A stretch of 64,000 nucleotides of DNA from contig NW_024609839.1 in assembly GCF_016920785.2 (NCBI RefSeq), forward strand, positions 8,396,196-8,460,195, given 5' to 3'. Every line of letters begins with the position of its first letter. Position 1 is the first letter of the stretch. A program made the translations under genes and the position numbers. This stretch comes from Ixodes scapularis (taxonomy: Eukaryota; Arthropoda; Arachnida; Ixodida; Ixodidae). Positions 22,125 through 34,025 of the stretch are shown piece after piece. Below the pieces are notes generated by a model. The model saw only the letters and a program-made list of their open reading frames with translations, made no database searches and was not told the DNA's origin.

Positions 22125-22380
22125 ACCGCAGGCAGAGGTGCCAGACAAACCCACTTTGCCTGTCCCTCACATATACGGAGCAGCTGAGAAGATTGGGATT
22201 TACGGCGGAAAACCAGGAAAACTTGTTCAACTGAGTGATCCGTGCACACTGGAGAAAGCCCTCGTGATGTGCCTTGCCATCTATTACATTAAGAACATTC
22301 ACTACCCTCTCGCACTTGCGCAGCCGTTGATACTGCTCCAAAATCTGCTTCTGCCCAAGGGGATTGCACCCCGAAGGTGA
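22125..22380 (+). CDS. possible terminal coding exon, unrecognised protein
   Basis: The acceptor TTTGTCTGTTCAG ends at 22124 and is followed by an open frame of about 84 codons to a stop at 22378-22380, with AATAAA about 155 bp downstream near 22536. Residues read …EVPDKPTLPVPHIYG…ALVMCLAIYYIKNIHYP. A hydrophobic stretch followed by IHYP resembles the C-terminal end of uncharacterised proteins common in repeat-rich animal genomes, and resembles in outline the minus-strand frame at 41643. Upstream exons were not found. It may be a transposon-borne or host gene remnant. Confidence 0.35.
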
Positions 22381-22559
22381 ATGGACGGAAAACTGACAGT
22401 AGTGCTGGTTAAGCTGGGACAATGAAGACCTGTGTGACCTATGTCGAACATTAACTTGCATAAAAAGTTTATTCCTTTTGGAACATCGTCCTGAACAGGG
22501 CGTTTCATTTTTTGTAATTACTTTACGGCTTTGACAATAAAGAGAGTAGTTCTCAACAT

Positions 22560-23924
22560 TTGTTGCATTATTTAGGCTGCCCAAGCGCATACCTTTATGC
22601 CGGACGTCCATATTAGCGAATCAGCGAGCCTATGTAAGCGTAAAAATGACAAGGGTCAAAAATATTATGATTATATTTAACTTTAAATTAGGGCAGAGTT
22701 TCAGGCGAGGAACGTGCTTCGTGTTTAACTTTGTTGCGCAAAAGTTATATTCAAGGAGGGTCTCAAATTGGCGAAAATGTCTTGCTGGAAAGTTTACGTA
22801 AGTGTGTACTATATACAGAGCGCATTTGTTTTATTCTTTACGGTTTTTTTAAGAAAAGGAGGTATTGCTACGTGAATGCAATCTTTGCCGCATTTTTGTG
22901 GGACTCGGCGGACATTAGATGAGGTGATAAACGTCACATTTTGTTGACTAATTAATCAAAATGTTTATTAACTTTTGAATTAATAGCTCAATTGTCGCAA
23001 ATGCAGTCTTAACGGGACCAATTATTAAAACCTGACCCAATTTAGACAACTCGAAAAAAAAAAACAGAAAAAAAAAACATTGAGATTATTTTGTTTAAAA
23101 GTTTGCCTCCCGCGCTTGATTGAAAACAGCACGCGGAGAGGCGCGCCTTATTATGGTGCATAGAAGCGTGACGCAGTTTTATCGGGCCTCCTCGTAACTA
23201 TCTCGACGGCATGCCTTTGTTAGACGCACCGGCGTCAAACTTGAATGATAGTGACGGAGGGGCAGAAGTAACTACGTCACTTTCGAACGGATTATAATCA
23301 GCTTGCGGTCTTGAATCGAGCGGAGGCAAAATTTTGACCATGAATATCTCAAAAATCGTTGTCTTTTCACAAAGGGCCTCAATCGGGCTAGGTAGTAAAC
23401 ATCACTCCCGTTATGACCAAGTAAGCCATTCATCGAAAGGTTAATTATCAAATTTTGGTTAATTATCGAACGTAATGTGACGTTTATCCACTCGTATAAT
23501 GTGCGCCGACCACGCGACCCTACGGTGAAGACGGCCTCCACGTAGCTATTACCGCCTTTTCTAAAAACAACTGTAAAAAAAAACCGGACGCAACAATCGC
23601 CTACATTTTCAAATTTAAAAAAAAAAAAAAAATCTGTGTACATCAGGCGCTACTGTATCCTTTATATAGGAGCTTCCACGTGACCACTGCGTAGAGGGTA
23701 CAATGTTGGCGGTTACATTGTAACTCCTACAATCAAAGGTACAAATTTGCAAAAACGTACCCTCTACTAAAGGGTACCCGGCGAAGAGTGTATGACCGAC
23801 GACGGCAACGAGATACGTGACTGGCCGCCGTCGCTCATAGATGGCGGTAGGGGTCCAGATTTTGGTGTCTTCATTTCTTTGCGGAAGACGCGATCCTGGG
23901 GAAACTAGCCCTTAACTGCTCCAC
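22560..23924. other. spacer, no gene recognised
   Basis: AT-rich, with A runs near 23055-23075 and 23620-23632. The long antisense frame opposite 21982-22611 is judged a shadow of the plus-strand exon. Confidence 0.4.
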
Positions 23925-24005
23925 TGTAAAAACTCCCGACGCCCGTGGGAACCGAACTTAGGTCCGGTGCTTGCGAAGCGGAGGCGTTACCACAGAGCTA
24001 GGCCC
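23925..24005 (-). other. tRNA-like sequence, minus strand
   Basis: Read on the minus strand, TAGCTCTGTGGTAACGCC fits an A box and AGTTCGGTTCCC fits a B box, with GCTTCGCAAGC where the anticodon arm would lie. Pairing of the acceptor ends is poor. A tRNA pseudogene or SINE head is most likely. Confidence 0.45.
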
Positions 24006-24181
24006 TCATTAAGAACCCTCTTCATATTTAGGGTTTTTGTAGTGCGCAATGTTCACTGCACGCGCTCTGTAGAAATGCAAAGAAATAGCCGATAACGAAA
24101 TGTCGTCGTAGCAGTGTAAATGCTAAGAGTTTTTTTATTTGAAATTAGAAATCTTTATTTCCAGAAATTTACTCTGGCGGG

Positions 24182-25347
24182 CTTCCAGACAGATTAAAGA
24201 TTAAAACAGCGCAAGGACACGGACAAGAACAAGAAGGTAGACAAACAAGGCGCTGACTTACAACTGAAGTTTATTCGTTCTAACAGCGAGTATAAATACT
24301 GTATTGTCACAACAAACAAACATGAATAAAAAGCTTGACCTGGATGCCACGTGCTCACTAGCCATCGCTATGCACTGTCACTGTTTGTCTAAATAGGAAC
24401 GTTCCTTATCTGACAAAGATTTAGAAATGTTTGTTTTAGAAATGCCCTGTTTAAGTCCTGCCCCCACAGGGTGAAAGAAAGCTTCGACACACAAGCGGCA
24501 AGGCTTAGACATGCGGGATATCCGTCTTACCTGTTGACGACAGTTGCTGAGAGCCTACTTAAGAAAGGACGTGAGGAAACTACCCAGCAGGCTCGTAGGG
24601 TTAACAAAAAAGTAACTATTTTACCATACCTCCATAAGATATCTCACAATCTTAAGAAAGTTGGCCGTAGGGTTGGAGTTGATGTGGTTTTTTCGGCTCC
24701 AGAGAAGCTATCTGGGCTGTGCAGAAAAGTGAGCTCCTGTTCTAAAGAAAAGCAGGGTTGCACCAAAAAACACCACGACCAATTCGTAGACTGTGTGGAG
24801 GGAGTAGTGTACTCTATTCCCCTCTCGTGTGGCAGGAGATACGTCGGGCAAACGGGGCGATGCCTCAATGATCGGCTGCGGGAGCACAAGTATAACGTGT
24901 TTAGAGTTGTGTCAGGTCACCTTGGCCTGCACTGCCGAGACTGTTGCTGCGCTCCCGTCTTTGACAAATGTGAAGTGATTAGGAAAAATAAAGACAAACT
25001 CACTCGGGAAATCATTGAGGCGCGGGAAATTGGAAGATTGGGGCAAAACTGTGTCAGCATTCCGTCACTATCTTTGTCAGATAAGGAACGTTCCTATTTA
25101 GACAAACAGTGACAGTGCATAGCGATGGCTAGTGAGCACGTGGCATCCAGGTCAAGCTTTTTATTCATGTTTGTTTGTTGTGACAATACAGTATTTATAC
25201 TCGCTGTTAGAACGAATAAACTTCAGTTGTAAGTCAGCGCCTTGTTTGTCTACCTTCTTGTTCTTGTCCGTGTCCTTGCGCTGTTTTAATCTTTAATCAT
25301 GAAATACCAACTAGCCCAAACTTCTGCTTTAATCAACTTCCAGACAG
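24182..25347 (+). mobile_element. Penelope-like element, 5'-truncated, inverted arm
   Basis: The body 24193-25336 lies between copies of the 11-bp direct repeat CTTCCAGACAG (24182-24192 and 25337-25347). The first 228 bp (24193-24420) are, by eye, an exact reverse complement of 25070-25297, which includes the end of the coding region. The 3' tail ends ATACCAACTAGCCCAA... Only the endonuclease part of the protein survives. Penelope-like elements often carry such inverted 5' pieces after partial reverse transcription. Arm identity implies a recent event. Confidence 0.88.
24421..25112 (+). pseudogene. Penelope GIY-YIG endonuclease domain, 5'-truncated
   Basis: An open frame runs in from 24421 at the inversion junction to the stop at 25110. 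It holds the linker and C-terminal endonuclease of a Penelope-like retroelement. The GIY-YIG core reads GVVYSIPLSCGRRYVGQTG, followed by RLREH, with an upstream cysteine-rich stretch (CSKEKQGC). The protein ends SLSDKERSYLDKQ. The reverse transcriptase that should precede it is missing, so this copy is non-autonomous. The family endonuclease nicks the target for primed reverse transcription. No internal stop or frameshift lies in the retained part. Confidence 0.88.
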
Positions 25348-26118
25348 CTCTGCTGGGATACGCCCATTCACGCGCTCCGGAACAAAAAAGGCGTTCGAAA
25401 CAACATGGCTGGATGATATTGTTCAGAAAAGCTTTTGTTTAAACGTGACGCTGGTGCCCACCGTCCTCCCGATGGCGTGCCGCAGCTATCGCTGTGACTG
25501 CACTCTGGATTAACACGGGACTGCTAAATATTTTCTTCGTGTGTATTTGCATCTAATAATATAGGCATCTATTGCATCTTCCCTAAGCGTACTTCAACCA
25601 GTAGGGTGCTTTTCTTTTGTCTGCCAATATCCAAAGAAGCCAGATTATGAAATCCTCCAGCCATCTTTTACTGCCTTATCCTTCCTCAGTCTAGAATAGG
25701 TGGCGGCTAGACCCTAAAAAGAGCCACGCTATTGGCCAGCTTGGGTGTCCCAACGCACCGAGGTACAGCCACCCGTGAATTTCAGTCTTTTTGAAGAGGC
25801 TCGCGTGGTCTCCTTTTTGAAGTCCCACCACGGTCGCAGTTAGGTGGCAACGCGAACGTGACTTGAATCAGTAGATACTTGCAGACACACCCTCCTCCTT
25901 CAAATACTTTTTCTGCCCGCTCCTTGAATAAAAATATGGATAAAAATGAAGGGGTACAAAGTATCATGTGCAATGTACGTTAGTTATTACGCCTTACTTC
26001 GCCCAAGGGGGGGCTCTGTTCCGGTTCACTCTGGCGGTTTCTCGCCGGCTTTTTTCCTGCAACGTGCCGTCACGTGCCGATTGTAAGAAGGTCGGAACCA
26101 GCGTGCAGTTGTGTGCGT
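25348..26118. other. spacer, no gene recognised
   Basis: No supported coding region or terminal repeats were seen. Confidence 0.4.
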
Positions 26119-26328
26119 TATGAAGGTGAACGCCGGGCCGTCGACCGGAACGTGCTATCAGTGCCATGACGCGCCTGCCGTGGCTGCCACGTCATGGCGC
26201 TGATAGCACGGAGGGGTGGACGGTCCGGCGTTCACCTTCATATCGCGATAAGAAAGCGAGGCGTCACGGCAGCCGCGTCATCACGCTGACAGCACGGAGC
26301 CGTCGACGGTCCGGCGTTCACCTTCATA
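26119..26328. repeat. foldback repeat plus extra third arm
   Basis: TATGAAGGTGAACGCCGG starts a left arm at 26119-26170 that pairs with 26190-26242 around an 18-bp loop. A further copy of the right arm, in the same direction, lies at 26276-26328 and also ends TTCACCTTCATA. The three arms are close to one another in sequence. No coding capacity. Confidence 0.7.
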
Positions 26329-27336
26329 GCGCCGGCGGGTGTACAGTGGCAGAGCCACTGAAATCGTGGAAAGTGCGAGTAATTCCACAAAAGAGCGAAA
26401 GTCGGAGCACAGTAGACGCTACAAGCCGACGAGTGAATAAAACAACGTGGAAAGTGCAACGTCGCTGCGCTCGTCGCCTTCTTCTGTCGGTGTTTTTGCC
26501 TTCCAGCCCAACAAAACACGTAAACTGTGCCGTGAATTTTCGGCTTTGGTTCATCCTTGTACAGGGATTTCATAGCTGCAAGCAGGGGGCAGTTTTCAAA
26601 AGGGGTCTCTAGCATAGATGGCAAAATTACTTTAAAAATTTAATTAAATTACACTACTAATTACGTTCCTGAAAACTGCAAAATTGCAATTAAATTAAAT
26701 AACAAATTACCGCATACTATTGGTATGCGGCAATTCATTCCATTCCATTAGAATTCCTTTCCAAAAATAATGAAATAACTTTGACATTTCTTTTGAATAA
26801 CTTTAGACAGTAAATCGTGCTCATTTTATTTACCGTATACACCAATACAGTGTTTACAAAACAAGCCGTCGTTTGCCCACACAGCGCGTGTGCAGGAACC
26901 AGATTCGGTAGAAGGGAGGCGCCGCGCACGCTCGGTGCCGGCAGCAGCGCCACTGCAGTGGTGTCACGTCAAAGAGATGTGTTGGTCTATATGTACCAAA
27001 ACTCAGATCTTCCTGTTCCCACTGCAACAACCTTATGTGCCTCAAAGTGAATCGTACTGAACAGTGGTTTTGCTGGCGTACACGTCATTGAGTGTTAAAC
27101 ATGAATAGCTTCTTTAGATGTGACTCAGAAAGACAGTCGACTCACCGGTTTTGCTGTTCACTCAACGGTGAAGGTTTTCACTGAAAGGGGATATGTTTCC
27201 GTCTCCCCGATTTAGAAGTTGTAGTCCATGTCAAGTTGTTAAGTCTGGCAATGCCAGCTCGTTCTTAAAAAGAAGCCGTCAGGTGAAACGCTTCCCTTCC
27301 GCCTCGGACGCAAGAGTACTATACTCGGCAATAAAT

Positions 27337-27452
27337 TTTCTTGGCAATGCAGTAAAAAGGAAGAGAGCCCGCGCACAACTTTATTCAGCGCTCAAAATGG
27401 GAGAGGGAAGGCGTGCCTGTACGCCTGTACCCTCCACTGCATTGCCAAGAAA
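27337..27452. repeat. 116-bp MITE-like sequence with 17-bp perfect TIRs
   Basis: TTTCTTGGCAATGCAGT (27337-27353) is exactly inverted at 27436-27452. The interior is non-coding. It lies inside the hAT-type element, so is a nested insertion or a part of it. Confidence 0.6.
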
Positions 27453-27934
27453 GGTTGTCACCCAGTATAGTTGACCTATTCTCGGTCATTCCTTTCAAGG
27501 AGCATTTTTCTGAAACACCCGAAGAGCCCAAGTTTTTGCGCATCGCCACAGAAAGGGCCTGGAATATTGCTAAGCAGATGCGTTGCCAGTTGAGGAATGG
27601 CGCCAGCTTTCTAAATTGTCTACTTTCCAAACAAACGCGGGAGGAGATCTGCATGTAGGCTTATTCCCGAACAAACTTCCCAAGGGAAGGCAGCGAGGCA
27701 CACCACGAGCGGCACCTGCTTTGCACGAGGACGCACAAAACGTGCTGGGGATTTGACATGGCATTTGGAATTAACAATTTATTCCGGTCGTTTGTTGTTC
27801 ACAATGGTCGAAGCTTATAGTTTGACCTTGCTTGACGAAAGTGCAAATCTTGAGAACTGTTTGTCCTGTCCTCTCAGGTTTAAAGTTGCGGTTTAACTCA
27901 CTGCTGATTTGCCCGTCACCTTGTAGCCTATGAG

Positions 27935-27979
27935 CCGTTCATCCCTAAGCTGACGCGCTATCAGCTTAAGGATGAACGG
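27935..27979. repeat. 19-bp hairpin, one mismatch
   Basis: CCGTTCATCCCTAAGCTGA pairs with TCAGCTTAAGGATGAACGG around a 7-base loop, with one mismatched position. It lies within the hAT-type element. Confidence 0.75.
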
Positions 27980-28599
27980 TAGAAGCTACCTGTTTGTTTG
28001 GGCAGTCACACGTCTATCGTTCGCCACGTAACCACGCTCCCGTTCATATCCACGAGCAGAGAAAGGGACGGGACACGTGATTAAAAGAATGTGTTTGATT
28101 GGTTCTGGTTAGCTTGCAGCTCCCACAGCACTGTCAGCTTAGGAATTAACGAAGTATAGTATCGTCGTGATGACACAACGCCGTGGATCCGTCGTGCCTG
28201 GAGAACACAAGCCGTTGCCTTCCAGCGATGTCTACACGCAAGCTTTTCTCCTTCGCATTTCCAGCCCTCCTTTGTGCGTCTGTTGAGCTCTTCGTACAAG
28301 GCTTTGCGCTCAGGGGGCCGTCGATTATTTCCTCTGACGCTCTTTCACAACATTTCACCATGCGAAATAATTTTTCTCTTCTTTCGTAAAGCTTGCAAAC
28401 GAATTTTCTAATTTAGGAGAAAAGTAATTTCAAAAGTAATGAGTAATTTTCTCGAAATTACTGCCTGAAAGTAATTCATTACATTACTAATTTAATAGCC
28501 TAGAAAAGTAATTCATTACATTACTGAGTACTCCAAAAAGTAATTTAATTAGTGCAATTCCATTACAGTAATGTCATTACTGCCATCTCTGGTCTTTAG

Positions 28600-30236
28600 C
28601 ACGGCTAAATTGAGTTAGAGTTCGCACTTGCAGCACAGAAGTTTTGATTTTCAAAATGTGGTGGATACGGCGTTAACTCGACTAAGCAGTGCCATTATGT
28701 AGAGTGCATGAACCGTCGCTACCAAAAACGGAAGCGGAGACGTGGAGACCCCCGTCTTCAAAAAACAGCACGAGAGGTCACTGAGCGGATTTTAAACGGC
28801 CTCCCACCACCAGGAATATTCAGGGACCGTAAACAGCGTGCTAAACCTAACGTCATCAGCCTAAGAGCCAGCACGGCAATTGGGTCCGTCACCGACGCCA
28901 AACCGTACACTGATAAATAACAACTTTTGGAGGCACGGTGGTTTAGCTCCAGATTTTAGCAGCATGTGGCGTTTCGAACTTCATGCATTTTCAAAGCGTA
29001 GTTTCGCGCGTCGATCACAATCTCGTCCTTCGTTTCCAACCCCCCCCCCCCCCCCCCTCACCGTCCTCCTACGGTCTGCCAGTGACCTCTCCTTCTCGCG
29101 TCGTCCGTCTGCTTATGCGGCATCGTGCTGCGTCATGTGCAAGAAGCGTTGGCGCAATAAAAAAAAATAGTAAAGTCCGCTTATTACGCACAAAGGCGCT
29201 AACATCATGGAACAAAACGAGGGGGTAAAAAACGCAACATATATCAAAACCGCTGAAAAACCAGATTCATTCCAGAGGCCTATTTCACAGTTGTGTTTAA
29301 CCATGTTAGAAAAATATTGAGAAAAAAAAAGAAGTTCAAAATTAATCGCTGAGGGTATTCACTCGTAGGGCTACGCTTTTCTGCGTTTCTTGTCCTGGAA
29401 CTGTGGATTGCTCAAGCGTCAACCTTCCCTTCTCCCCCATCGCCCCTTCCCAAGCTGATTCCTATGCGTTTGTTTCATGTGCTTCAGAGAAAAAATCAAT
29501 ATTGAGTGGCAAAATTGACTGTGCCTACCCGATAACGCAGGCGTGTAAGCATAAAATAACAAATTATGAGACTTAGAACCGACGTAGCTTTACATTTCAC
29601 GGTTTATGTATGGTTCCATTGCCCGGTTTTACTATTTTGTTCTAATCCTTCATGATTCTTGTTTGTCTGATCATTGCCCTATCATACCCAATTTGGTTGT
29701 TTTCCAAAGCCCTTTGAGTCGTCGCTTGAACCCTTCATCGGGCTTCAGTAAAAGCAGACCTTCATCCCGTGCGTCGGGTAATGCTATGCTTGCTCGGTTA
29801 ATGAACTCAACACTTTACTTGTTTGTTGCTATGGTGGAATTTTGAGCTTGTTCTGTAAATTATATACCAGTTGGATATCAGCGGAATGTAATTCAGTGGG
29901 GCAGTCTTCTCAATATCAGAGACAAGTAAATTGTCGCTTTACTAGGCTGCCAACCGAACTCAAACCCGAGCCGAAAACCGAACCAAACCTGTTACTTCGA
30001 CCGGACCAGAACAAAACCGTAATATAAAACGGACATTTAGTAATGAACCCGAGCCAAAAGCGAAAAACAATCTTATGCGGCTGTTTTCGGTTGATTTTGA
30101 AACGGTTTGGACGAAACGAAAAGCGACTCCGTTATTCGAGTGTTGACTTCTGCTCATCAAATGCTAATAGCGCTGGGCAACCATGCAGATCACGCGTACT
30201 ACAGCGATAGCTGACATCAGAGCGGGCCGCATCATA
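28600..30236. other. spacer, no gene recognised
   Basis: Contains a C run at about 29040-29058, a basic 70-residue frame at 28708-28920 of no known family, and an AACCGA-rich stretch at about 29945-30130 (imperfect simple repeat). No convincing gene. Confidence 0.4.
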
Positions 30237-31042
30237 TAGACCGTTCCATTAGGGTCATAGCAGAGAGGGTAAAAGAAAAAAAAATGCACTCCCCCTCTCA
30301 CCCCGCTTGACGTCCGCTCCGCCGAGTGAGCTGTAGCTAGAGTCTGGCTGGCGTGCAAACTCTGTTTAAAATCGCGTCATTTTGGAATTTTCAAGCGCAG
30401 ATGCGCAGATTTTGGTATGCCAGTTGTCGTGTAATATTATGCTAGATAAAAAGAGTGACAGGGTCCAATTGCGCTGTTACCTGCGTGCAAATAAAAAAAA
30501 AATAGGGAAAACTGTGCTAGATTGGCCGGTCTCTTTGGCGAAAAGTAAATCCGGTTGCTGTACCTTTTTTACTATACAAAAGTTCGTACTGGTGTAGGCC
30601 TTTAGCGACCATGAGTGGAAGTCTGAAATGATAAAACGTGCTCTCCTGCCGCAATACAAGCAGTAGTTGAGGGTAGTACTGCCGGCTGACTCAACTGCTA
30701 TTTAAGTAACGGGAAAAAGATATGCTAGTGGATCATTTACCAAAATAGATCAACAGAGAGCTATAGGCTGATATTGGAGTAGTCACAGCTATTCTAAGAA
30801 CGCGAACCACTTCACAACGGCAGCCACGAGCGAGAGTTCGATGTTCGGTAGAGTCCGCCGATACAGCCCAAAGATGGAGAACGGCAACCTCCCGGTTTGT
30901 CGTCTGCTAGCGGAGTCGGGCGCGTGCCCTCTCTCTCTCGTTTTACCCCGCCGAAGCCGCTGAGCTTCCCAGATGTGTGGAGAGGGCGCTGCGGTCGCAC
31001 AAAATGGTGCCGCCCAGAGAGCGCTAAATGGAATGGTCTATA
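30235..31042. repeat. TIR element with TAGACC termini and TA duplication
   Basis: TATAGACCGTTCCATTAGGG at 30235 matches inverted TATAGACCATTCCATTTAGC ending at 31042. With TA taken as the target duplication, the element is 30237-31040, about 804 bp. The interior shows no transposase. The terminus resembles that of the 221-bp element at 46424. Confidence 0.55.
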
Positions 31043-31130
31043 GCTGAGCCTGCGGCAGTTGATTGCAGTTGGGGCTCCATAGGACAAAGGAGCGGGCTCC
31101 ATATATAGATAGGGGACGGGGCCTGGAGGG

Positions 31131-31315
31131 TACACACTAAACTTTTTTACACCCCTTACGGGTGTAAAGCACTTGTCCCAGGACGAGCACCCTTTAAGGG
31201 TGCAAACGAGCACCCCTGTACCAAAGCACCCTATAGGGGTGTGAAGTGTATAGGGTGCTAGGTGCAATGCACCCCAATCCAAGGGTGCTGATGCTGATTT
31301 TAATGGGTGCTCGAG
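31131..31315. repeat. left terminal and subterminal repeat array
   Basis: Begins TACACACTAAAC and holds repeated GAGCACCC / AGGGTGC units, several paired as short palindromes (ACACCCCTTACGGGTGT). It is inverted relative to 46990-47220. Confidence 0.6.
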
Positions 31316-33317
31316 GATGGTTCATTCTAATCGAAATAGACTTTTGTAAAACAAAACTTATCTTATTTACACAGATGATCTCGTTACAGATGAGCACTTA
31401 GCCAAGCCGACACTTTGTCCAGGCAGGCTGGCACTAAAAGTGGACTATTATCTAAAATTAGTTGATTAACTTTTTCAATTACTGGTTCGACAGCTGTTGC
31501 GAACTTGACGACAATCACCTCCCTAAACCAGTCAATTTTTTATAAATCCTGAAATGAGCACACAGGCCAAAAAAAAAAGAGAAAATATAATTTCACCAAA
31601 GGCAGCGGTAATGTAGCGGTCCAGAAAGTACTGTATCTCACAACCCGTTTTGTGTGCAAGAATCTTTCTCAATCGTTTTTCTAAGGTTAGTGCTCATTTC
31701 ACGAAAAATAAGCTGGTCTAAGGTGACTGCCCCATTTTCACAATATGTGCTGGTGTCATCAAACCAGTCACTAAAAAGCTAATCCATGGATTTTATGCAA
31801 TAAGTCCACTTTTAGCTGTCATCTTGCCTCTATAAACTGTCTGCCAGGACCACTATAACTCAACTGTAAAAAGATAATTTGCATAAAACTGAAGTTTTAT
31901 TGTACAAGAATCTGTTCCAATGAGAATGAATCACCCTGTATCTCAGCACCTGTCAAACTGGGTTCAGTATACCAGGTATGGCAACCAGGAAACCACGAAG
32001 TATGCAGACCAGATAAGTGATGAAATAAGGAGATGCAAAAGTACAGTGCCAGCATAGGACCTCGTTACAGAAACTGGATTCATTATTTGATATGTGTGCA
32101 ATGCATCGGCACACATGCTACTTGAAGCAGCTGTGCCTAGATGCACTGTCCGATAATGAAGGCAAGATGTGCATGGCAGAAAAGGTAATATTTCAATGTG
32201 AAGCTTAACTTATGTGCAAACGGAAGTTACAGGAAAATCTTGCGTGATTTAAGTTTTAGTTCCTACAAAATTTGGAAGGAAAATAAAAAAAAATATCACA
32301 GAATTTGTTCCATGGCTAAAGCTTCTGAATTTATTAATTGCTTGATGGTCTTAATACTCGTATACTAGAAAAGATCAGTGGGAGATGTTCTCAAACATCA
32401 TATTAAAGAAGGAGTCTGCCACCAATCTCAATGTGTCATTAAAAGTGTCCAATTGTCAAACTGCCAACACAGAAGTGTGATATGCATCACATGCATCATC
32501 AGCAGTTGCTCATGCGAACTATGCAATGTGAGAATGTGTATGGTACAAACATAAACAACAAGGAGCATAGCTTGTTCAATCCCTATACTTGGTCCTTGCA
32601 TCCCGCTCTGGCTCGTCGGTCATTTGCCTTGCATATGAAGTGGTTACGAGTTGTCATACTTGGTATGCCGTAGTACCGTTACACATTCGCCCCAGGCATG
32701 GCGAGTGGCATCAGTTGTATACGAACAGCATGTGATTAAGCTGCAAGTAAATAAAAGTTGTTATAAAATGAGAAACAAAAAACTGAAAGGAAAACTATAT
32801 TAATAACTATTTATTGAGCTATTATGCGACCACAAGAAATAATGAGGTATGTCCTCCACACACATATCAAAATACAATACTTGAGGCATTCTATCAAATA
32901 TCACAGCATATATAGGCCTAGATGCTAGTAAAAATCGAGAAACAATTGGGGGGTTTGAGTCAATAAAAGCCAAATTAAATGAATACTCATTTATTGAACT
33001 ATTATGTGAGCACAACAAAATAACCAGCTATGTCCTCCATACAAATAACCAAATATATTTTCTTTAAATATCACAGCATAGGCTTAAGATGCTAGTAAAA
33101 ATAAGAACAAAAAAACAAAAATCAATACAGATTACCTCAGTACATCACAATGATTCTGGATAAAAATGACTATAACAGAAAAACAATCTAGATGCCTTCC
33201 GTTTCGAGTGTATACTTTTTGTTCCATTGCACATGCGACTTTCATTCAGGACCCTAAAGTTGCATAAAAATCAAGCTACACTTATTTTAGTTTAGGACTT
33301 AAAACATTAAAACAAGC
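31316..33317. other. element interior, no gene recognised
   Basis: AT-rich. A tandem duplication of about 180 bp is visible: TTTATTGAGCTATTATGCG near 32810 and TTTATTGAACTATTATGTG near 32990, each followed by TATGTCCTCC. No domain-bearing frame. Confidence 0.45.
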
Positions 33318-33817
33318 TACCATATTTTTTAGACTATAGTACACAATCCGTTGTATAATGCGCAAGGGTAAATTTCGGCTAAAAAGAAAAAGTATTTTCT
33401 TAGATAGTCTGCACTCGGTGTATAGTCCTCGGGGAAAACTTCAGGCTGGAGAACTCCACAAAAGGGATATCTGCGGATGAATGTCAGGGGGCTTTCTGTG
33501 ATCCGCTCGTCAGCCAATCGCAGAGCTCCTCAAGCTTAAGCTTGACCTGAGTTGGTTGCTTGCAGGCTCCCAAGCAAACATGTCAGATGCAAGGTATCGA
33601 AAGCCTGGGAAACAGACTGACGGTAAGAGGTTGTCTTGATTACTTTATCCCAGCGTAAAATATCCAAAACACGGCAATCTGGCCTAACCAGTTTTGTAAT
33701 AATGAACAATCTTGAAACAAAAATTGTAGAGTCCACACCTGTAGATAGACTGTACGGTGTAAAATATCAACTTTTAGACATGTATAGTTTGTGCACTATA
33801 GTCTGGAAAGTATGGTA
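33318..33817. repeat. 500-bp MITE with TACCATA termini
   Basis: TACCATATTTTTTAGACTAT at the left and, inverted, TACCATACTTTCCAGACTAT at the right. The TACCRTATTTTTYRGACTATA style is common in Tc1/mariner-like MITEs that duplicate TA. The interior is non-coding. Confidence 0.6.
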
Positions 33818-34025
33818 CATTTATTTTAGTTTAGAGTTAGAAAGTTAAAAGTGAAATGGGTGCTGGTACTGAAATCTGACTTCACAAAACAAGGCACCAG
33901 AAGCACACAGTGGGATGCTACAGACCCCAAAACACCACTCATGCAGCAGTATCTCAACTGGATGGGCATATTTCTGAAAAAGAGAAGAGGAGAATACAGA
34001 TGTCGCAAGCTTTGTTCAATCATGC

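Larger units (their letters stand above)
26613..28591. mobile_element. non-autonomous hAT-type element
   Basis: Termini CATAGATGGCAAAATTACTT and, inverted, CAGAGATGGCAGTAATGACA match the TIR style of animal hAT transposons. The flanks are GTCTCTAG (26605-26612) and GTCTTTAG (28592-28599), an 8-bp duplication with one mismatch, as hAT transposases make. Subterminal AGTAATTNNATTAC-like repeats are dense at both ends. No transposase frame survives in its 1979 bp, and smaller inverted-repeat sequences lie inside it. Confidence 0.75.

Noticed and set aside
21982..22611. 209-codon minus-strand frame
   Set aside because: It is antisense to the plus-strand exon with a good acceptor and polyadenylation signal; composition is not protein-like and no motif is seen.
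18829..24005. Functional tRNA genes
   Set aside because: Box A and B are present, but acceptor and anticodon stems do not fold well; treated as SINE heads or pseudogenes.
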